Assembly (NCBI RefSeq): GCF_037975245.1
Contig: NC_092575.1
Coordinates: 23,477,841 to 23,541,840, forward strand
DNA length: 64,000 nucleotides
Source of the DNA: Apostichopus japonicus
Lineage: Eukaryota > Echinodermata > Holothuroidea > Aspidochirotida > Stichopodidae
Direction: 5' to 3'
Shown here: positions 9,856 through 20,100 of the stretch, piece after piece
Layout of the letters: each line of letters begins with the position of its first letter
How positions within the stretch are numbered: position 1 is the first letter of the stretch
Translations under genes and position numbers: made by a program
The notes under the pieces: generated by a model
What the model saw: only the letters and a program-made list of their open reading frames with translations
Databases searched by the model: none
What the model was told of the DNA's origin: nothing

Positions 9856-11020
9856 ACAAAAGTTCATCAGTGTAAGCAATCATGGAAGCTTACAGGTTGA
9901 AAGACACATTCAGACTCTTTCAAATTTCCTCAAAGTGAACTTAAATCAGTTTGGTACGGATTGGGTACGGTTTGTCCCAACATCAGCCTATGCATATAAC
10001 ACATTTTCCTCTCCTCAGTTAGGTAGCTATAGCCCATTTGAACTTGCATTTGGACGTAAGCCACCAAATCTTACAAATTTATCATTCAATCCAATGGCAG
10101 GATTATCACAATCTCATGGAGAATATGCTGCATTGTTAAAGAAACGATTTGATCATTTGTCAAGGGTAATGTTAGTCTTACAAAAGAAGCAACAAGATGC
10201 TCAAAATGTTAAGATAAGTGCAAAACTGGACAAGGGTGCAATTTATTCAACGGGTCAATTGGTGTATCTATATAAGCCAACGTCTTCTTCCTTGACTGCG
10301 AACTCTCGCAAAATTGCTGCAGAATGGTGTGGACCATTAGTGATCCATCAAGTTTTAGATAGGACTCATTATTTGTTGGCCACTCTCAAAGGAGAAATTC
10401 TTAGTGATGTATTCAATTATAACAGGCTTAAACCATGTTTTGTAAGAGCATCCTCTGAAACTAAGAATATCACCAACATTCAGAAATTGCGAAATGTCTT
10501 GAAAACAAAGGGTTCATCAAGTGAAAAGGTTGCTCGAATGAGAAATGTTTTGAGTAGTAACACTTCTAATGCAGAAAATGTTAATGTCATGCAAGATGCA
10601 CATATTGAGTTTCATGATGAGTTTGGTAACATTTTGCCAGGGGTAACTTCAGATCACATCATGTGTCTTGTGACCACTAAGCCAATGAATGTTGCATCCT
10701 TTCTAGAGAATAGAGCACATAATGAAGGATTAGCAATTCCATATCCTTCCATGAGAGATAGCATATTAAGGCAAAAGAAAGTTTTTGCAAATGCTCCACA
10801 AGGAGACATGAAAGTCCAACGTGCTCGATACAAATTGGGTGAATTACAGGTTCTGGTCACCTATCAGACACCATGTTTTCCATCAGGCTTTAAGAGTCAT
10901 GATTTTTGGTGGAATGTAGGAAAATATTCCAACACAGAGGAAATAATGAATTTTCTCCATGAAAAGGGATTGAACATTACAGGCAGTCCAGGCAGGATGT
11001 TGCAAACATTATATGGTTAG
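9845..11020 (+). CDS. Gypsy pol part 3: integrase end and C-terminal extension
   Basis: The frame is open from 9845 and completes the integrase core with its third acidic residue in VERHIQTL. It then has the SPFELAFGRKP region and a C-terminal barrel (EWCGPLVIHQVLD, FNYNRLKPCF). About 200 further residues follow that I cannot assign, including DFWWNVGKYSNTEEIMNF and a final GRMLQTLYG. There is no chromodomain. Integrase inserts the cDNA into the host genome in the nucleus. The tail may be a lineage-specific extension. It has no signal peptide or membrane segment, so it is not an envelope protein. Confidence 0.85.
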   Translation, partial: LGIEQKFISVSNHGSLQVERHIQTLSNFLKVNLNQFGTDWVRFVPTSAYAYNTFSSPQLGSYSPFELAFGRKPPNLTNLSFNPMAGLSQSHGEYAALLKKRFDHLSRVMLVLQKKQQDAQNVKISAKLDKGAIYSTGQLVYLYKPTSSSLTANSRKIAAEWCGPLVIHQVLDRTHYLLATLKGEILSDVFNYNRLKPCFVRASSETKNITNIQKLRNVLKTKGSSSEKVARMRNVLSSNTSNAENVNVMQDAHIEFHDEFGNILPGVTSDHIMCLVTTKPMNVASFLENRAHNEGLAIPYPSMRDSILRQKKVFANAPQGDMKVQRARYKLGELQVLVTYQTPCFPSGFKSHDFWWNVGKYSNTEEIMNFLHEKGLNITGSPGRMLQTLYG

Positions 11021-12242
11021 AATGTATAACTGCATATTGCTTTAAGTTCAGATGAACAGGTGTTTTACCCACGATTGTATGAATGGAATGCGTTATGGCA
11101 ATTACCTGCATACCTATTAAGTGGAAGTCATTGTACTGTATGGTGTAACAATATAAGCTTTATTGTTAAAAACATCACCAAGTGACCTAGTTTCATCTTT
11201 TATAACAAATGTGTAATGAGTATACCTTATTTCTCCTTATGAATTCGTTCAAACGTTTACCCGGCAATTAGAACATATCCGGAATATTAGCAACATGGGT
11301 TTTCATATATTGAGAAATTTTTAAGGATATTTACATTGCATCATTGATGTTATATTGAAGGCTATTCAGAGACAGCATTGGTGATGTGCAACTTTTGCTT
11401 ACAGCAACAGTTATCGAAGCAAATGAAAGTATAGATCTTTTGAGGAACTTATGTATATATTTTCTTTTCCTCAATTATTCATGCAAAAGTAAATTTCATC
11501 AAGAAGTTGAAAAGACAAGATGTTAAGTATTATGTTAATTTGAAGAAAGATTTGTTGATGTCATAGTCTATGGGGTCTCTTTTATGGTATCGAATATCTA
11601 GTACTTTGGTACTTTACTAGATCATTTCGGAGTGCATACCTAGGGTCACCATGCTATCGAGTCACATTTTCTTGATTTTCTTGAGGTGAATGTATATGAT
11701 TCACAAGGTTTTGAAACTTTGCCTTCGTTAAAGAGGAGTTTTTTAAATGAGTTTGTAATATTTTAAAGTTCTTTTTTAATGTACGAATTTTTTATGGAAC
11801 GCTAAGCTGTTCTATTCAGTTAAAAGATAACTAAGTCTAGTTATTCTCTGATCTCACCCCAATTCACGGCATGATTTCACTTTTGATATAAATGTATTAT
11901 TGATGTATGAAATGCATAAATGTATTTTCAAAGAGATACTGCATATTTTGCTGTGTCATGTAACTTTAAGATACCTTAATGATATTTTTTTTAGATTACA
12001 TCATATGATGTCATCAATATTGAAGAGGTACACTTCAATTTCAAGGAAATAGTGTCTGTGTATACACCGTATGATCATTTTCAAGATGTTAACCTTTGAG
12101 ATATATGAAAACCATTTATTGAAGTCAATCAATATTAGTGAATGTGCTTACAGTACTCTGCCTTCTTGAGATAATGATAAGTTAAAGCAGTATGATGTTA
12201 AAATTTTGGAGTATCCAAAAATTTTAAAAAGATTGAGGGGGA
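11021..12242 (+). other. Gypsy 3' untranslated region and polypurine tract
   Basis: 1.2 kb between the pol stop and the 3' LTR with no long frame. It ends AAAAAGATTGAGGGGGA at 12226-12242, a good polypurine tract for plus-strand priming, directly before the LTR. The region sits where env lies in errantiviruses, but no env frame is visible. Confidence 0.7.
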
Positions 12243-12960
12243 TGTTATGAAATAGTGATACCATCTCTTTGATGTTACCGAAACACTCCATCGAGACACC
12301 TTACGGGCCTCTTATGTATTTATCTAGGTCATGGATTCAGTTTTCCCACGAGAAGTTTTTAACTATCTTATTGAATCTTGGTACAGGGCTTTTTCCCAAA
12401 ATAGATTCCATTATGTCTGTGGAACATTCGAGAAGGTTCTCTCACGTGGTATGGAAGTTTCCATAAGAAAGGGGATGGACTTCCAAACTCCCAACCAATC
12501 AGGGCAGATCAGTGCCAGCGCACTTATTTTTATATCGTTAGGTTAATACAGGATGGTCAGTTTATTGGCTGTCTACTGATTATGCGCAGTGAGATTTTTA
12601 TGGAAGTAAGGTTTAAAAGAAAAAGGAGGTCAGAAATTTATCACTCCGTCAGCGCTCCGTGATCAGTTCGTTGCTTCGTCACCATTTCATCACTCTTTCT
12701 AATTGTTTAATTGACGGAGTCAAGTCAAATCATTATAATTTAGTTTTATTTGTAAAGAGAATCGACAGAGAAGAAATTATACCGAATCATTAATCAAATC
12801 CGATCTTGTCAAATTGTTTTTCTGTGAACTCATTGTTTTCGCCCGTTCTGACATCTCCTGAAGAAGCATAAATACGGCATCAAGATATCCCAGTACCTTT
12901 CTATCGCGAGTCCCGATATACTATCACTATCGGAGGAAGCGGCCTCGTCACAATATTACA
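12243..12960 (+). repeat. 3' LTR of the gypsy element
   Basis: 718 bp, beginning TGTTATGAAATAG after the polypurine tract and ending CACAATATTACA. It is 5 bp shorter than the 5' LTR. The ATAT target duplication follows at 12961-12964. Confidence 0.95.
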
Positions 12961-13032
12961 ATATAATCAGTACACGAGGCGTTTGCCTCCACTTCACTTT
13001 CCTACTGTCTGTCTCTAAGTTGTGTATCCGTG

Positions 13033-13165
13033 CTCGCTTCTCGGCCTTTTGGCTAAGATCATGTGTAGTATCTGTTCCCTTCGGGAATGGTGATACACAC
13101 CTGACGATGATCACACAGTCACAGTCCCGATGCAAGGGGACTGGGGCTGAGAGCGGATCAGTCGT
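13033..13165 (+). ncRNA. U2-snRNA-like sequence with a novel 3' half
   Basis: Positions 13034-13078 match the conserved 5' end of U2 snRNA: TCGCTTCTCGGCCTTTTGG, then CTAAGATCA, then GTGTAGTATCTGTTC, including the GTAGTA branch-point recognition sequence. After that the sequence leaves U2: no Sm site or U2 stem III/IV is visible. Instead 13057-13112 folds into a hairpin: GATCAT pairs with ATGATC, GTGTAGTATC with GATACACAC, and TTCC with GGAA around a C(TTCG)G tetraloop. A second stem pairs CAGTCCC with GGGACTG (about 13120-13143). It could be a U2-derived SINE head, a pseudogene, or a structured RNA of unknown role. It lies in the right arm of the hAT-like element. Confidence 0.55.
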
Positions 13166-13376
13166 TTGGTAGTTTGGTTTTCGTGCCCAGGTTCTTTCCT
13201 GGGTGACTTTTTCTTAAAAAGTATCCGTGCTCGTTATATTTATGTTATTCATTGTAAATATATATACGTTGAAGTCAGAGACTTGTTATGTTCTTCTTTG
13301 ATATGTCCACCCAAGTCAGAAACATTACACCCCCTTCGCCCCCCCCCCCCCCCTTGGCTACGCGCCTGTTGAAAGT

Positions 13377-13812
13377 GATGTAAAGCAGTTGAGATATTCT
13401 TTTGTTAAATGTGGATATTACCCCGAGCAAGTAGACGGAAGGTTTGGGGTTCAGTATGCTAGTTTATACTTTTCTTGATCAAGCTCCAAATGGTCATGAT
13501 ATGGAGATTTTCAAGTGCCATACCATGCCCAGCTCTCGGCTATCATGTCCTGGATAGGAAATGCCAGCAGGAAATATCTATCTATGCTTTAGCGGCCCTT
13601 GAATGTGACGAACTTGGTGTGTAAGTCAACGATTAATTAGGTACACAACAGCATCTGAGGTTCTTAATTTTGGATAGGTATTTCTTTTAGTTATGTGAGG
13701 ACTGTTGCAGTTACAGTTGCGCGAAATCCAAACATAAACAACACTCTAGTACTCTAGTCAGCAAAACTCAGCACAATATAACGTGTTCTTGCCTATCTCA
13801 ACTAGCCTAAGT
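13377..13812 (+). promoter_or_regulatory. Presumed PIGL promoter and 5' UTR
   Basis: Sequence between the transposon end and the PIGL start codon. It must contain the PIGL transcription start, but I see no clear TATA box. A small GC-rich patch (GTTGCGCGAAATCC) lies about 90 bp before the ATG. The hAT/gypsy block begins only about 440 bp upstream of the ATG. Confidence 0.35.
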
Positions 13813-14116
13813 ATGGTTGCTTACCAGAATTCTTTGTCTCTTGTCGTCATATACATGTCTGTGTGCTTCTTAATTTACATTTTGTCATTGCTTTTAAGGA
13901 GGAGAGCCGCGTATCTTCACCCTAAACTCGTGGTTAGAAGAAAGAAATCAAAACTAAACGGTGCCAAACATAAGAAAAATTTCGTTCCACACCAGATAAA
14001 TATTTTGTTTGTCATTGCACATCCTGACGATGAATGCATGTTTTTTGGACCATCCTTACTGAATGCAGGTTATAACAAAGCTAACTGCCGTGTTAGCTTG
14101 CTGTGTTTATCAGAAG
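13813..14116 (+). CDS. PIGL: PIGL exon 1
   Basis: 304 nt encoding the membrane anchor and AHPDDE motif; ends CAGAAG before GTAACC, phase 1. Confidence 0.93.
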
Positions 14117-17100
14117 GTAACCTCTAGCAATATTCCTACATGTCAAGCTAGTTTGAAAAGTTTCAACACAAGTTGGTCATAAAGATTAAAAGTAGACCGT
14201 CCTAGCCTAAGTTAGGCCTAACTCTAGCCTAGACTGTAGTGTTAGACCAGGCCTTAAGCTATTGTTAATATAATAATAATATAATAATTTATTCTTATAT
14301 AGCGCTTTACATCAAAAGAATGATCTCAAAGCAGCTTCACAGAAACGCATAAAAAATACAACTTAAAAAGTATTACAGCTTAAAAATAATACAATCTAAA
14401 AAATATTGCATCCTAAGAATTACAGAAATAAATAACTAACAATAATTAATAAAAAACAATAAAATTCAGAAATTAAAGACAAAAGCAATAAAATATGACA
14501 GCATACAATAAAACTAAAGTACTAAACTATTACAGCCGAAGAAATAGCAACAATAAGACTATCAAAACAAAAATAGAAAATAAATTTCAATATAAAACAA
14601 TCAAAACATGGCAAGATGGTAACACAATCAATATGACTGGAGGTTTAAAAATAATACTTTCGAAAAAGGTGAGTTTTAAGGTGTGCCTTAAAAACATTTA
14701 ATGATGGAGCTGCCCTGATGTCATTGGGGAGTGCATTCCATAGATCAGGTGCAAAATAGGCAAAGGATCGTGCGCCAAAGCTTTTTTGGGCGAATCTGCC
14801 AGGCTCAAGTCGTATCTCCATAGAATGTCTGTTCCTCTGTCGTGTGCGATTTGCAATCTGCATGGGCTCTGGAAGAGCCTGACGACTGATCAGAGAGCCA
14901 AGATAGTGAGGGGCAGTGCCATTTATAATATTGTAAGTTATGACTAGAGACTTAAATTCGATCCTTGCGGAGACAGGTAACCAATGAAGGTCAATCAATA
15001 TGGGTGTGATGTGTTCGTGCCTCCTGCCCCGTGTAACCATGCGTGCTGCCGAGTTTTGAATCAATTGAAGACGTGCCAGTTGCTGTTGCTCAATTCCATA
15101 TAATAAACTATTACAATAATCAAGGTGGGATGTAACAAATGCATGAATTAATCTTTCTGTGCTTGTGCGATCTAAGAGCTTACGAATTTTCCCAATACGA
15201 TACAATGAGTATGATGCTGACTGACAAATTTTTGAAACATGACTTGACATAGAACTGAATTCATCAAATTGCACTCCTAAATTTCTGACAACGGAAATGG
15301 GTTTAATATGAGTAACACCAACTCTGAAACTAGATATGTCTGCTTGAACTTTTCGGAACTTACTGTGAAAATGAATTACTTCTGTTTTGCTATCATTGAG
15401 TACAAGTCGATTTGCTGCCATCCACTCACGAATATCATCTATGCATTTTTCAGGTATGAATTTCCAGTCAGATGTTTACACAAAAAATACAGTTGTGTAT
15501 CATCGGCAAAAAGCATAAAGTCAATATCATTGGCTAAAATAATGTCTTCGAGTGGGGATGTATACAAGGTAAAAAGAATCGGCCCAAGACCGCTTCCCTG
15601 TGGTACACCGCAAAATAATGGTTCATCGTCCGAATAACAATTGTCAATACAGACACGTTGAGTACGTCCTCGAAGATATGAATCGAACCACTTTAAAGCA
15701 ATACCATTTATGCCAAACCGATGCTCCACACGCTGCAGTAAAATATCGTGGTCAATTGTATCGAATGCGGCGGTAAGATCGAGTAGGACTAAAATACACT
15801 CTTTATGATTGTCCATTGAAACTAGAATGTCATTTCTTACACGAAGCAACGCGGTTTCTGTGCTATGGTTTCTTCGGTATGCAGATTGAAATTTCGAATA
15901 AAGAGAGAATTGGTTAAAATATTCATTAATTTGATTAAAACACATGTTCTCTAAAAATTTATGTTCATATTGTTAGGCAATATGCAATACCATGCATATT
16001 GAGAAACACTGTAGTAGATCACTGAGCCACATAGGTTATGCTGGATTCCAAAGTATTATTGTTAATCCATTGACTGATTTTCAAACAGTATCCTTAAATG
16101 AAAAATTGTGACAGAACATTTGGCCGCCATAGCCTTACTTAGGCCTACGTTTGGCTTTAAGCCCAGTTTTATGCCAATCCCATTTTCACTAAGAAATTGA
16201 CTCTGGGATATGATGTATGTCTCTTCTGTGCATCATACATAGCTATGTTTGCATTTCTACAGGCAATTTTTATGGAGAAGGTGACAGAAGACGAAAAGAG
16301 CTTTTCCAAAGTTGCGAGGTTTTTGGCATTCACTGGAAAGATGTGAAAATTGTTGATCATTGGTAAGTCTGATGGTATTTTCCACTGTTCTACATAATAT
16401 GTACTTGATTGTCCCTCCTGATCCTTTCTTTTCACTAAACTAAACTAATGTAGAACTCGCAAGCCTTGCAGGTATGTTGATAATTAACCTTTGCTATTAC
16501 CCTCCCCCCTCCCCCCCCCTGCTTCTCACAATGTACCTTGAAATTCACCTGCAACTGTTCCATTGCATTGTAGGGGGGGGCGGGGGCAGGGGGAGAGAGA
16601 GAATGTTGACTTTAAATCAATTCTTTATCAGATGGATTTTGGAATAAACATGACAAATGTCCAAGGAATCCTTGTTGGACCATTTCTATATAGTACGATG
16701 GCCCATAAGGGCCATAGTGAGAAAAAAAATTGTCAAGTAAAAAAAAAAAAAATCAAGTGAAAAATTGATAAGTGAAAGAAAAAGAAAATTCCAACCAAAG
16801 AATTAATCTGTCGTAACAGATTATTTAATCTGTCGTAACAGATTATTTAATCTGTCGTAACAGATTAATCACACATAGATGGAATGCCATTGTACGGAGA
16901 CTTTGACGTGCCATATTACTTCTTCTATTAGCGAAATGTCAGTTAGTTCAGATTGCAAGCAAATGAATTTTTCGGTCGATTTATCCTGTATTCCTGTAAC
17001 TATGAGGAAACGACTATGGTAGTCTGTTTATGTTGGCTACACACATCAAGCAAAGAGTGTGGAATGCCAAAACCGACCAAAATGCAGTACAAAATTTTGT

Positions 17101-20100
17101 GAACCTTATATGTTAATAAGTTCCCGCCACATAATGACGTGGAACTGTATAAATCCATATGTGGCACTATTGGCACCGCCAAATTTTAAGAACTGGCTAT
17201 GCACACATACGTACTAACTTCAATGACTGTTCGGTAAGTGGAATATATCATGCGCTACTGTATATGTTGCACGTGCACTGTGTTGTGGCAGTTAACGCCT
17301 CTCTGTGGTATTGTTCAGCGTTATTGTGATGGAGTTCCCCCTTCATACCCTGCTTGTGCCCAGGCTTGGGTTTGGATAAATATATTCTTTACACTTGAAT
17401 ACTTGTGTGTTTTTTTTCGTCGTTCATTGCCTGCCGTAGACTAATCTGTTGCGACAGATTAAATAATCTGTTACGACAGATTAAATAATCTGTTACAACA
17501 GATTAAATAGTCTGTTACGACAGATTAAATAGTCTGTTACGACAGATTAAAAAACCTGTTACAATTGTTTAAATAATCTGTTACGACAAATTATATAATC
17601 TGTTACGACAGATTAATTGTTTTGTTGGAATTTTTTTTTTTTCACTTGTCAATTTTTTTTTTTTTACTGGACAATTTTTTCTCACTATGGCCCTAGTGGG
17701 CCATCGTAATATAGAGAACTGTCTTGAAGTTTATCTACAGTATTTTTCACCCTTTTGTTTCCATAAAATTCTGGTTAAAGTTCTCTTTGATTATTCAATT
17801 CTCTGTTTCTTTCACAGTGACCTACAAGACAATCCTGCAGCTTTCTGGGATGTTAATCTGGTTGCCAAAGAAATACTTAAAGTGGTGAAGAATAAGAAAA
17901 TTAATCAGGTATCACTAACTGTCATATTTAATATGACTTCTTTTTTTATTTATTTCTGCACGATGTTCACTATTTACAGTGTTAAACTGGAACAAAAACC
18001 ATTATCACCAGCTTACATGTTAGAGATCTTTGTAATGACCCCCACCCTTTCCCTTCACCACACCCATCCCACTCACCCCCAATTTGTATAAGGAAATCCT
18101 TGCTCCTTTGGGAGATCGGTACAGTAACTAAGAGTTGTGTCAGAGGCTGCCATTTTGCGAGTGAGTGACACATGTGACAGAGGCACAGAGGAAAAGAAAG
18201 CTGAAATCCCTTTTGTTTGATTTTTCACATTTTCAAGGTGAATGTAAATGTTGTTGGCACTGATAGCAGTGAAATTTATTAGGTTATATATAAAGGCTAA
18301 GAAGTTAAGGTAGTTATTTTAGACTGCAGGCGCATTTGTAAAATTAATCTCTAGTACAGAAAGAAAATAGAAATAATATGTAATAAAACATTTAAACATT
18401 CAAGAGAATGTGACCCGGTGACGACATTAAGATGTGCTCAAGCCTTCATCCTTGTGTGTGAAAGAACTTTCAAACTGTAACATATCTCTTGAGGAGTTTA
18501 AGTATCTCTGTGACAGAGGCTCATAGGTAATGTTCACGCCAGCGCTCGAGAAGTCGTTATGGAAAAAAAAAATAATAATAGTAATATAAAATGGTCACAA
18601 AAAAAATTAAAAATAACTATGTCACAAACAATAAAACCTCTCTTTTCATGCATTTAAATCTGTTCAGTAATGTATTAAATTTATCATCGACTATCTTTAG
18701 TCTACTTTACAAACACAACTTGCACAAACTGCGCAGAAAGTTTTGCTGGAATACTGTGTAAAATAAACATAGGATGAACTGTGCAGTACGGCTCACCGAG
18801 TGTTTCGTGCAATGAACCGTATGCAAATGTGCGTTTTCTATAACACTAGGCACTAGTAAAGATTTTTCAATGCCCTTTTGGAAATTTGCGATATGGATAT
18901 AGGTCAATTTGAATGAAATAGGTCAGTGGTTATATCAATGGGCCCTACACTGTAGGCTTGATCTTACACATGCCTTAACTGCTTCTTATCATTGAGTCAG
19001 CTAGTAACTGGAAATTTTAGCTGGGTGAGCGGCAGTTTTTCATTTCTCATTTCTGTTTTATAGAGTTATGTTATGTGCATGTTCATAGCTTTCATATCAC
19101 TAAAATGAGTGCTAAAATACTGAAATAATCTAAGGGGGCCCTTTAACCCCTTCACCCTTGACCAGGGGCTTCCCCTTGGAACCCCCTGGGGTAATCCCCT
19201 GATGCCTTTGCCAGTGCTTATGGAGATGGTTGGGTGTGCTTTCTTCTTTAGCAAGATTAAAACTAACTTTATATGGTGATTTTTAAACTTGTGATCATTA
19301 TAAAAAAAAAATCCTTTAACAATGTGGGATATAAGCTTGTCGAGTCATACAACATTCAAATAAAGCAACAAGAAGAGTTTTCTTAAAGTTTGAATTTTAC
19401 TGTACGTAAACTTTGAAAGGCTGTTAATGGTCTGCCATGTACCAATTCATAACATTATACATTTAATATGCACGACACTCTTTTTACCTCAAATAGATTA
19501 TAACCTTTGATTGCTTCGGTGCGTCAGGCCACAAGAATCACATTTCTGTTTACCGAGGTGCAAGGTAAGAAACAAAGCATCATCATTAACATTGTGTGTG
19601 TAAAGTGTTGTATCTTGTCCCATACATAAGGGATATGTCATGAAATGTGATTGGTGCAATGCCTGCCATGGTATGTGAAGAGCATACATACAAAACCTCT
19701 AGCTCTGCTATCATCCCCAACCAAAAGGTTGGGGATTCGTTGTTAAAAACAAGAGACCGTCTAAAGCATTTGTATTACATTATTGCTGCAAGTTACTGCA
19801 TATTAAAACAAACAAAATTCTAGCGCATTGGAAAGGAACTTCTGGCGGTAAATTTATTTGAATTTATTTTATTTTTGGAATATATGATGCTTTAACTTGG
19901 CATGGTACTTTGTCATACAGACCATCAGAAGACTAATATAGACAGTAGATTTAATTTTATGAATATTTGGTGTATGGATCTCTTATTACTGTTTGCTTTT
20001 ATGAAGATATGAGACTTCATATGGACCCGGTTTCTCGTAACGCTTCCTGTTTCTGACCCTCAATATGATATGAGATATGTAATACTGATTGCTTACATCC

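Larger units (their letters stand above)
4437..12960 (+). mobile_element. Full-length Ty3/gypsy LTR retrotransposon
   Basis: An 8,524-bp element with two LTRs that begin TGTTATGAAATAG and end CACAATATTACA, flanked by a 4-bp ATAT duplication (4433-4436 and 12961-12964). Domain order is zinc knuckle, aspartic protease, reverse transcriptase, RNase H and integrase, which is the Ty3/gypsy order. The LTRs differ by one 5-bp indel (CAAGT) and, as far as I can see, one base, so insertion is recent. Two single-base frame breaks split pol near 7793 and 9845. About 1.2 kb without a long frame lies between pol and the 3' LTR. Confidence 0.95.
4083..13368. mobile_element. hAT-like DNA transposon split by a gypsy insertion
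   Basis: Perfect 8-bp direct repeats, TTGAAAGT, lie at 4075-4082 and 13369-13376. The left end reads CAGGCGCGTAGCCAGG. The right end, read inward, is CAGGCGCGTAGCCAAGG, giving 14 identical bases. Those are hAT-type ends. Without the 8.5-kb gypsy element (4437-12960) the element would be about 760 bp. The left arm (4083-4436) is a clear relative of 45953-46175: both contain GCGTAGCGCCACC and CACTTCCCAGGCCTTGTAA. The right arm contains the U2-like sequence. No transposase frame is present. Confidence 0.82.
14117..16262 (+). other. PIGL: PIGL intron 1
   Basis: GT-AG intron of 2.1 kb, filled largely by a LINE fragment in the opposite orientation (14268-15967). The rest is AT-rich. Confidence 0.9.
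16694..17708. mobile_element. Palindrome-rich TIR DNA transposon
   Basis: Flanked by a 6-bp duplication ATATAG (16688-16693 and 17709-17714). Terminal inverted repeats of over 40 bp begin TACGATGGCCCA and continue AGGGCCATAGTGAGAAAA, then a poly(A)/poly(T) stretch. Just inside, palindromic units of the form AATCTGTYRYRACAGATT are repeated: about three on the left (16803-16867) and eight on the right (17440-17612). The single-copy middle has no transposase. The superfamily is unassigned. Confidence 0.85.
16363..17817 (+). other. PIGL: PIGL intron 2
   Basis: GT-AG intron holding a 1.0-kb inverted-repeat transposon at 16694-17708. C- and G-rich low-complexity stretches lie near 16500-16600. Confidence 0.9.

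Noticed and set aside
11021-12242. env gene of the gypsy element
   Set aside because: No long frame, signal peptide or membrane segment in this interval.
13033-13165. Functional U2 snRNA gene
   Set aside because: Only the first 45 or so bases match; the Sm site and the 3' stems of U2 are missing.
16803-17612. CRISPR-like regular repeats
   Set aside because: The units are palindromic, spacers are only 4-5 bp of near-constant sequence, and they lie inside a eukaryotic transposon in an intron.
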